A DNA stretch of 64,000 nt from Gallionella sp. (GTDB lineage Bacteria > Pseudomonadota > Gammaproteobacteria > Burkholderiales > Gallionellaceae): the NCBI GenBank assembly GCA_017880865.1, contig JADGRL010000001.1:62001-126000 (forward strand), given 5' to 3'. This document shows, in pieces, positions 58,437 to 64,000 of this stretch. The notes under the pieces are model-generated. The model was not told where the DNA came from and did no database searches. It saw only the letters and a program-made list of their open reading frames with translations. The translations under genes and the position numbers were made by a program. Each line of letters starts with the position of its first letter. The first letter of the stretch is position 1.

Positions 58437-58697
58437 TTATTTTAACAGCGGATGATCTTTGGGCAGTTGTTTTGAGTACCAGATCGCCAGTTTATGGCGC
58501 AAAGTTTTTTCGGCGACCTGATCTTCAGGCAATGGCTGAATGACTTTATCGTGAACCAGCAGCCTGTAGAGGTATAACAACTTCTCACTTGCCGAATCAG
58601 TTACTTCAAACTCGACTACACCACGCCCCTCCGCATACTTCACGCCTGCGAGTAACGCCTCTTTAAATAATTCGGCTTCATTTTTAAGTTTTTTCAT
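58437..58697 (-). CDS. DUF5062-like small protein
   Basis: 86 residues. The start at 58695-58697 has GGAG 8 nt upstream; upstream in-frame ATGs are less well placed. The sequence KKLKNEAELFKEALLAG ... YRLLVHDKVIQPLP ... LPKDHPLL matches my memory of DUF5062, a cytosolic helical family of unknown function. Divergent from the small membrane protein at 58834. Confidence 0.7.
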   Translation of the reverse strand: MKKLKNEAELFKEALLAGVKYAEGRGVVEFEVTDSASEKLLYLYRLLVHDKVIQPLPEDQVAEKTLRHKLAIWYSKQLPKDHPLLK

Positions 58698-58833
58698 CGT
58701 GATCTCCGTCATTGATGGCTTGATTAGCGCCCTTGCCGTGCGACCAAAAATCATGTTACAGATAAGGATGCCTGAAAGGCACTATCTAAACTATACTGAA
58801 AACTCAATCCAACTAACAGCCCAGGAGAGCCAT

Positions 58834-58998
58834 ATGATAAAAAATCAACGTATCCGGCGCGCCATTGCCGTGGCCATGGTGGTGCTGGGCGCTGCGCTGA
58901 TGCTCCTCGCTCCGGAAGCCTGGCCGGGTGCATTACTGCTGGTCGTAGGCGTTGTTCTGGAACTGCTCGGCATCGCACTGGAACACAAGGCCAAGTAA
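58834..58998 (+). CDS. Small two-helix membrane protein (54 aa)
   Basis: AGGAGAGCC sits just before the ATG at 58834. After a short basic N-terminus (MIKNQRIRRA) two hydrophobic stretches (11-26 and 31-49) with a Pro between them form a likely membrane hairpin; the C-terminus EHKAK is charged. No family recognised. Confidence 0.7.
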   Translation: MIKNQRIRRAIAVAMVVLGAALMLLAPEAWPGALLLVVGVVLELLGIALEHKAK

Positions 58999-59043
58999 GT
59001 CCTGCTGGTGTGCGGCATGGGTTCACCGAACATAGGCTGGCGC

Positions 59044-59076
59044 AAAAAAATACCCAAGTATTCCGACTTGGGTATT
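59044..59076 (-). terminator. Rho-independent terminator of the Spy-like gene
   Basis: On the minus strand AATACCCAAGT-loop-ACTTGGGTATT (11-bp perfect stem) followed by seven T, 22 bp after the stop of the Spy/CpxP-like gene. The palindrome could also affect read-through from the plus-strand gene ending at 58998. Confidence 0.88.
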
Positions 59077-59097
59077 CGCTTGGCAAAACACCTTAAC

Positions 59098-59691
59098 TCA
59101 GTTCATCTTATGGCCGTGCATATGCCCCGGCATGTGACGCATGCCCTTTAACTGAACAACTTGTTCTGGGGTCAATAACTCCTCAACATGATTCTGGGTA
59201 TCGATCATCGACTCTATCATCTGGCGCTTCAAGTCAAAAATCTTTCGATACGCATTGCCTATCGTCGCTGGATCACGTTTATCCGCTTCATAAAGATCGC
59301 GAAGCTTTGCCGATTCGTCCATGATAGAACCTTCGACGATCAGATTATTGTGGCGCATCTGGTCGAACAGCTTGTTGATTTTGGAACGTTGCTCATCGCT
59401 AAGATCAAGCGACCTGACCATATTCATACGGGGTGATTCCATCATCCCTGAGCCATGTCCTGCCATCATACCGCCCTCATGCTCACCCATCATGCCGTGA
59501 CCATAAGCCCCCATCATCCCGGACTCATGTTCATCGCAGTGATCTTTTTCCTGTACTTTTGGCGAGGCCATCGATTGGGCGACGGCAGGCTTCTGAGTGG
59601 AAGAATCGGCTGCAAAGGAGGAGCCTGAAATCGCCGAGAATCCCATGCTTACCCCACAAGCCAAAAGAAATGCTATTTTTTTCCTGTTCAT
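59098..59691 (-). CDS. Spy/CpxP-like periplasmic protein with His/Met-rich region
   Basis: 197 residues, signal peptide to about SSFA (27), with GGAGG before the ATG at 59689-59691. Residues ~48-95 are extremely rich in His, Met and Gly (MMGAYGHGMMGEHEGGMM), a likely metal-binding stretch; then the Spy fold with LSDEQRSKINKLF and the LTPEQ motif, and a His/Met-rich C-terminus (GHMHGHKMN). Relatives are envelope-stress chaperones or zinc/copper sensors. A role with copper or iron is inferred from composition. Confidence 0.8.
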   Translation of the reverse strand: MNRKKIAFLLACGVSMGFSAISGSSFAADSSTQKPAVAQSMASPKVQEKDHCDEHESGMMGAYGHGMMGEHEGGMMAGHGSGMMESPRMNMVRSLDLSDEQRSKINKLFDQMRHNNLIVEGSIMDESAKLRDLYEADKRDPATIGNAYRKIFDLKRQMIESMIDTQNHVEELLTPEQVVQLKGMRHMPGHMHGHKMN

Positions 59692-60100
59692 GATTAACCT
59701 CCATAATTTAACAAAAGTTGGGAAGATCGGCACGAGATCTAAGCCTTCTATGACCAGCAAGCCATATCGCCAGTGAACTACACGCACCTCTCTTGCAACG
59801 AACCATACCAGCTTAGGACATGATCATCAATGTACGCATTGAATCTTATGCCGAAACCAATCTTAGCCATCATCCGTAAATAAAGTGTTGCAAACTCCAA
59901 GAGAGTTGTAACACTTTATTGCTTCTACCTCTTCTTGCCGGAATATGAGTTTTTTGCGATTCCGAAAAAAACCGCAAGGATCAGACTCGATATGCCTTGA
60001 TGCTGCCTCCTAAAATATTGTGCTGAAATAAACGGCAGGCAATGACAGAAGGCGATCATTGACCGCCCTCTGTCGAATTCTTTAATGACGCTGGCTGCCA
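59692..60100. other. AT-rich intergenic region with inverted repeats
   Basis: About 400 bp without a gene. It holds an inverted repeat AAAGTGTTGCAAACTC/GAGTTGTAACACTTT at 59883-59917 (15 bp with one bulge) and a short palindrome CAATGTACGCATTG near 59829. The plus-strand copy is not followed by a T-run. It probably also holds the promoter of the Spy-like gene. Confidence 0.55.
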
Positions 60101-60223
60101 TTAAGCTGCAAGACTCACCCACGATGCAATCGTCACTGACAAGGCTGCAAACCAGCTGAGCGCATCGTTAAACCTGGAATCTTCCGAAAGAATATTGCGG
60201 TCTTTTTTTTCGCTCATGTTCAT
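60101..60223 (-). CDS. 40-residue small protein
   Basis: ATG at 60221-60223 with AAGGAG 4 nt upstream. The product begins MNMSEKKDRNILSEDS and ends with a hydrophobic ALSWFAALSVTIASWVSLAA stretch, so it may be a tail-anchored membrane peptide. The strong ribosome site and the clean amphipathic-to-hydrophobic layout support it. No family recognised. Confidence 0.5.
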   Translation of the reverse strand: MNMSEKKDRNILSEDSRFNDALSWFAALSVTIASWVSLAA

Positions 60224-60577
60224 GCTCCTTGAGTAATCCTAAAGATGAATAGAATCTCATGTTCATAACCGATTCCGCTGATTTCGACCAGACGGTCCGG
60301 ATTTTGTTCCATGACAATATTGTGAATCTGATATGCATGATGCAGGCAAGATCGGCTCCATATATGAAAAACGGCACCTCAACAATGAATCGATATTGGG
60401 CAGCATGGGTTGACCCGTTTAATTTGGAGTATATTGCCCGACGGATTAGCAACGCCGTCTGCTTAATGCCCAAGTTTTGGTTAATCGATTTAATGGGTGA
60501 GCGTGAAACGTTTTGTGTGCGCCAGCACCATTTCCTTATTTGTAAAATATCCAACTCATTTTTTAAAAGGAGCAATC
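60224..60577. other. AT-rich region upstream of the Old Yellow Enzyme gene
   Basis: About 350 bp. Reading frames on either strand cross it but none has a ribosome site plus plausible composition. It should contain the promoters of two divergent genes; no clear operator was found. Confidence 0.45.
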
Positions 60578-61654
60578 ATGTCACTGCTATTTTCAAAAGC
60601 CACGCTGGGTTCACTCACGCTGCAGAATCATCTGGTCATGGCGCCGATGACGCGCAATCGCGCGATCGGCAATATCCCGAACGAACTGATGGCGCAATAT
60701 TATGCGCAGCGCGGCACTGCCGGCCTCATCATCACCGAAGGCACAACACCGTCGCCGAATGGGCTGGGTTATCCGCGCATACCGGGAATTTTTTCCACGG
60801 AACAAATCGCCGGGTGGAAACTGGTCACGACTGCGGCTCATGCCAAGGGCGCGAAGCTGTTCATGCAATTCATGCACTGCGGACGAATCGGCCATCCGCT
60901 CAACCTGCCCAAGGGCGCACGCGTGCTGGGGCCGTCTGCGGTAGCCGCCGCCGGCGACATATACACCGATGCTGAAGGCATGAAACAGAACGCCATGCCG
61001 CAGGCAATGACCGAGGCTGACATAAAAGCCACGATAGAAGAATTCGCCCAAGGCGCGAAAAACGCTGTGGTAGCAGGATTCGACGGTGTCGAGCTGCACG
61101 GGGCAAACGGTTACCTGCTCGAACAATTCTTCCGCCCGAACTCTAATCTACGCACCGATCGCTATGGCGGTTCGCTGGAAAACCGCGCGCGCTTTGCGCT
61201 CGAAGTTGCCGACGCGGTGATCAAGGCCATCGGAAAAGATAAAGTCGGCATACGCCTGTCGCCATTCGGGGTGTTCAACGACATGCCGCTGTATGACGCG
61301 ATGGAAGCGGATTACACCTATCTTGCCGAGCAGCTCAATGCGCGCGGGCTGGTCTACATCCATCTGGTCGACCACTCGGCCATGGGTGCGCCGCCGGTAC
61401 CTGCATCCATGAAGGCTGTGTTCCGCAACGTGTTCAAGGGCAAGCTGATCCTCTCCGGCGGCTACGATGCCGCGCATGCCGAGAGCGACCTGGCTGCGGG
61501 CAAATGCGATCTGATCGCGGTGGGCAAACCGTTCCTCGCCAACCCGGATCTGGTCGCACGCTGGCAGACCGGCGCGGCATTGAACGCATTCGACATGAGC
61601 ACGTTCTATACGCCCGGGCCCAAGGGATATACCGATTACCCGACGCTGGGTTGA
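60578..61654 (+). CDS. Old Yellow Enzyme (alkene reductase)
   Basis: 358 residues, FMN-dependent NAD(P)H oxidoreductase (NemA-like). TIM-barrel landmarks: MAPMTRNRA, GRIGHP, VELHGANGYLLEQF with the substrate-binding His/Asn pair, RTDRYGGSLENRARF, and the C-terminal VGKPFLANPDLVAR. AAAAGGAG before the ATG at 60578 decides the start over a longer frame to 60497. It reduces activated C=C bonds or nitro compounds; the natural substrate is unknown. Confidence 0.92.
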   Translation: MSLLFSKATLGSLTLQNHLVMAPMTRNRAIGNIPNELMAQYYAQRGTAGLIITEGTTPSPNGLGYPRIPGIFSTEQIAGWKLVTTAAHAKGAKLFMQFMHCGRIGHPLNLPKGARVLGPSAVAAAGDIYTDAEGMKQNAMPQAMTEADIKATIEEFAQGAKNAVVAGFDGVELHGANGYLLEQFFRPNSNLRTDRYGGSLENRARFALEVADAVIKAIGKDKVGIRLSPFGVFNDMPLYDAMEADYTYLAEQLNARGLVYIHLVDHSAMGAPPVPASMKAVFRNVFKGKLILSGGYDAAHAESDLAAGKCDLIAVGKPFLANPDLVARWQTGAALNAFDMSTFYTPGPKGYTDYPTLG

Positions 61655-61691
61655 TCAGTTGCGATAGGCCAGCCGACTAACTGGCTTATCG

Positions 61692-63428
61692 TCAAACATC
61701 GAACTGCAACTTCGCCAGCCTTGCGTAAAGCCCGCTCTGTTTGCGCAAATCTTCCGGGGTTCCGGTTTCGACGACGCGGCCATTTTCCATTACCACGATG
61801 CGGTTGACCTTCTGCACGGTGGCGAGGCGGTGCGCGATGATCAGCGTGGTGCGTCCCTGCATCGCGGCGTTCAGCCCTTGCTGTACTAAAATTTCCGATT
61901 CCGCATCCAGCGCGCTGGTGGCTTCGTCCAGCAGCAACAGCGGCGCGTTCTTCAATATCGCGCGCGCAATCGCGATGCGCTGGCGTTGCCCGCCGGACAG
62001 GCGCGTACCGCGCTCCCCCAGGAATGTCTGATAGCCCTGCGGCAGACGGGAGATGAATTCGTCCACCAGTGCGGCACGGGCGGCAGCGAAGACTTCATCG
62101 TCGCGTGCTTCAGGGCGACCGTAGCGTATGTTCTCCAGCGCATTGGCCGAGAAGATCACCGCGTCTTGCGGCACGATCGCGATCTTGTCGCGCAACTCGT
62201 GCAGCGAGAGCTGGCGGATGTCCTGCCCGTTGAGGCGGATGACGCCATCGGTGACATCGTAAAAACGCAACAGCAACTGGAACAGCGTGGTCTTGCCCGC
62301 GCCGGAAGGGCCGACCAGCGCGACGCTTTCACCAAACGCGATGTCGAGTGAGATGTTATCCAGCGCGGCGGTATCCTGTCGCGACGGATAGCGGAAGCTG
62401 ACTTGCTCGAAGCGGATCGCCGCCTGCTTCGGCAGTGGTAGCGGTTGAGGTGCTGCGGCCTCGACGATGGAAGATTCAGCGTGAAGCAGTTCCAGCAGAC
62501 GTTCGGTCGCGCCCGCCGCGCGCATCACGTCGCCCCAGACTTCCGCCATCGTGCCCACGCCGCCCGCCACCAAAGCCGCGTAGAGTATGAACGAGGCGAG
62601 CTGACCGCCAGTCATGCTGCCGTCATGCACCTGATTAGCGCCGACCCACAGCACGAAAATGATCGTGCCCATCACCGCAGTGATGATCAGCGCGGTTAGT
62701 GCGGCACGCACGCGGGTGCGCCGGATTGCGGTGATGAAACTCAGCTCCGCGCTGTCGGCGAAGCGCTTTGTTTCGCGCTGCTCCTGCGTGTAGGCCTGCA
62801 CAGTCGGCACCGCGTTGAGTATCTCGCCGGCCAGCGCCGAGGCATCCGCGATCTTGTCCTGCGATTCGCGCGAAAGTTTTTTCACTTGGCGTCCGATCAA
62901 AATAATCGGCAGCGCCAGCAATATCATCAAACCGAAATTCAGCGAGAACAAATAAAAACTGGTGACAGCCAGCATCACCATGCCGCCGATAAACTGGAAC
63001 AGGCTGCGCAAGCCCATCGCAATCGAGCTGCCGACCACGGTCTGAATCAGCGTGGTGTCGCCGGTCAGCCGCGACAAAACCTCGCCGGTTTGCAACGTCT
63101 CGAAAAATTGAGGTGATTGCCGCAGCACACGCGCATACACCGCGCTGCGCAAATCCGCCGTTACCCGCTCGCCCACCCAGCTCACCGTATAAAAACGCGC
63201 CGACACCGCCAGCGCCCACACAAACGCCAAGCCGAACAGCGCGGCGAAATGCCCGTCCAGACTCTCGGTGCCGAGCAATGCGCTGTGCGCATTTGCACGC
63301 TCCCCGAACCCGAAATCGATCAGATCGCGAAACGCCAAAGGCAACACCAGCACCGTGCCGGACGCGAGAACCAACAGCACGAAAGCAAGTAGAACCCTGC
63401 CGCGATAGGGGCGCAGGAATGGCAGCAA
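61692..63428 (-). CDS. MsbA-like ABC exporter (TMD-NBD fusion)
   Basis: At least 578 residues. Six TM helices in the first 300, then an NBD with Walker A GPSGAGKT, signature LSGGQRQRI, Walker B LLLLDEATSALD and the H-loop AHR. The family includes lipid and drug exporters. The only start in the annotated frame is TTG at 63428; the frame runs on upstream through SSAQPAATKRLSSLRD, where AAAGGA precedes an ATT codon at 63480-63482, suggesting a non-standard start and a slightly longer protein. Confidence 0.88.
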   Translation of the reverse strand: MLPFLRPYRGRVLLAFVLLVLASGTVLVLPLAFRDLIDFGFGERANAHSALLGTESLDGHFAALFGLAFVWALAVSARFYTVSWVGERVTADLRSAVYARVLRQSPQFFETLQTGEVLSRLTGDTTLIQTVVGSSIAMGLRSLFQFIGGMVMLAVTSFYLFSLNFGLMILLALPIILIGRQVKKLSRESQDKIADASALAGEILNAVPTVQAYTQEQRETKRFADSAELSFITAIRRTRVRAALTALIITAVMGTIIFVLWVGANQVHDGSMTGGQLASFILYAALVAGGVGTMAEVWGDVMRAAGATERLLELLHAESSIVEAAAPQPLPLPKQAAIRFEQVSFRYPSRQDTAALDNISLDIAFGESVALVGPSGAGKTTLFQLLLRFYDVTDGVIRLNGQDIRQLSLHELRDKIAIVPQDAVIFSANALENIRYGRPEARDDEVFAAARAALVDEFISRLPQGYQTFLGERGTRLSGGQRQRIAIARAILKNAPLLLLDEATSALDAESEILVQQGLNAAMQGRTTLIIAHRLATVQKVNRIVVMENGRVVETGTPEDLRKQSGLYARLAKLQFDV

Positions 63429-63531
63429 GTCCCGCAGCGAAGACAGGCGTTTTGTTGCGGCAGGTTGGGCTGAAGAAATAATGATTGATCCTTTATATTG
63501 ATAACGGCAGCTTCGCTTTACTTAAGCGCCA

Positions 63532-64000
63532 CTAACCCGGCTTCCCGTCTGCCCGTGATTTGACCAGGATCGGGGCGTACACCCAGACAAACAATGCAAA
63601 CGCGATCAACCATGCTGCCTGCGCCAACCCAAGCCACAACAGGGTGTGCGCTGGCGCGAACATCGGCAACAGAACCCGTGCAGCATAGGCCACGACCAAT
63701 GACATAAAAATCGGCGCAAGCAAACGCGAGTGTTGCTGAATGTCGCGGCCGGTATGTCCGAGCGCGATGCGCGCCATCATTCCCGCCGTGATCATGCCGA
63801 TGCCGCCCAATGCGAACGCATGCAACGCCAAAGAAAACGTCTGCGAAGGTGATATGAAAAAGAACGGGGTGAGCGCCTTGAGCAGGAACCCAAAGGTGGC
63901 GCCGCCATAGCCGACGTATAACACCCACAGCAGCGGCTTTTTCCAGATGCCCTTGGTGTGCCACCCCGCCAGCCGCATCGTATGAATCGCGAACAGCAAG
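63532..64000 (-). CDS. NnrS family membrane protein (N-terminus outside window)
   Basis: The last ~155 residues of a haem- and copper-containing NnrS-type membrane protein (nitric-oxide/nitrosative-stress related). TM helices with HAFALGGIGMITAGMMARIALGHTGR, the family signature, are present. The frame is open to the right edge; an internal ATG at 63999 is not the true start. Confidence 0.85.
   Translation of the reverse strand, partial: LLFAIHTMRLAGWHTKGIWKKPLLWVLYVGYGGATFGFLLKALTPFFFISPSQTFSLALHAFALGGIGMITAGMMARIALGHTGRDIQQHSRLLAPIFMSLVVAYAARVLLPMFAPAHTLLWLGLAQAAWLIAFALFVWVYAPILVKSRADGKPG

Noticed and set aside
60168-60575. 135-codon minus-strand frame upstream of the Old Yellow Enzyme
   Set aside because: No ribosome site and atypical composition; it overlaps the better-supported 40-residue gene.

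Overview
The window is a dense stretch of moderately GC-rich proteobacterial chromosome. Its housekeeping content and gene order (lolB-ispE-tRNA-Gln-prs-rplY-pth; trxA-rho; rplU-rpmA-obgE-proB; yebC-ruvC-ruvA) fit a betaproteobacterium. An MtoA/MtoB-type decaheme cytochrome/porin pair with an MtoD-like cytochrome points towards the iron-oxidising Gallionellaceae (Sideroxydans-like). That placement is inference from gene content; no 16S gene lies in the window.

Layout. 1-7.6 kb: tail of an unknown gene, an AsmA-family protein, rlmD, a PolB-like 3'-5' exonuclease, a GAF/HD-GYP phosphodiesterase and a hotdog-fold protein. 7.6-13.8 kb: addA and addB, then fdxA. 14.3-19.0 kb: trxA, rho, rplU, rpmA, obgE, proB. 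19.1-24.5 kb: two large c-di-GMP signalling proteins. 24.6-29.3 kb: an accessory stretch with a HigBA toxin-antitoxin pair, a DUF2339 membrane protein and an AT-rich AbiJ-type phage-defence gene. 29.3-36.4 kb: ruvA, ruvC, yebC, a HerA/DUF853 ATPase, an orphan ParA, a TMTC-like membrane protein with TPRs, and an RquA-like (rhodoquinone) protein.

36.4-44.4 kb is the most distinctive part. Between ychF and pth (both minus strand) sits a plus-strand cluster: a nine-haem cytochrome with a C-terminal membrane anchor, a di-haem-type cytochrome b, a small periplasmic monohaem cytochrome, a decaheme MtoA/MtrA-like cytochrome and an MtoB/MtrB-like outer-membrane barrel. Read together, these make a complete electron path: quinone pool, inner-membrane b/c module (resembling a split CbcL), soluble shuttle, then trans-outer-membrane conduit. 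There is no CymA/NapC-type tetrahaem protein and no surface decaheme MtrC-type protein. A MITE-like palindromic element lies between the cytochrome b gene and the shuttle gene.

44.4-54.4 kb: pth, rplY, prs, tRNA-Gln, ispE, lolB and a TPR lipoprotein, with two interruptions: a small Ig-like orphan before lolB, and a Gld-type ABC export operon between the TPR gene and mutM. 54.6-57.9 kb: a periplasmic FGE/SUMF1-like protein, a Sel1-repeat protein and an exported barrel-like protein. 58-64 kb: hslR, small proteins, a His/Met-rich Spy/CpxP-like protein, an Old Yellow Enzyme, an MsbA-like ABC exporter and the end of an NnrS-family gene cut by the window edge.

Short palindromic repeats of the GTAGGGGCGCGAT type recur between genes. 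No rRNA operon, CRISPR array, prophage or intact insertion sequence was seen.
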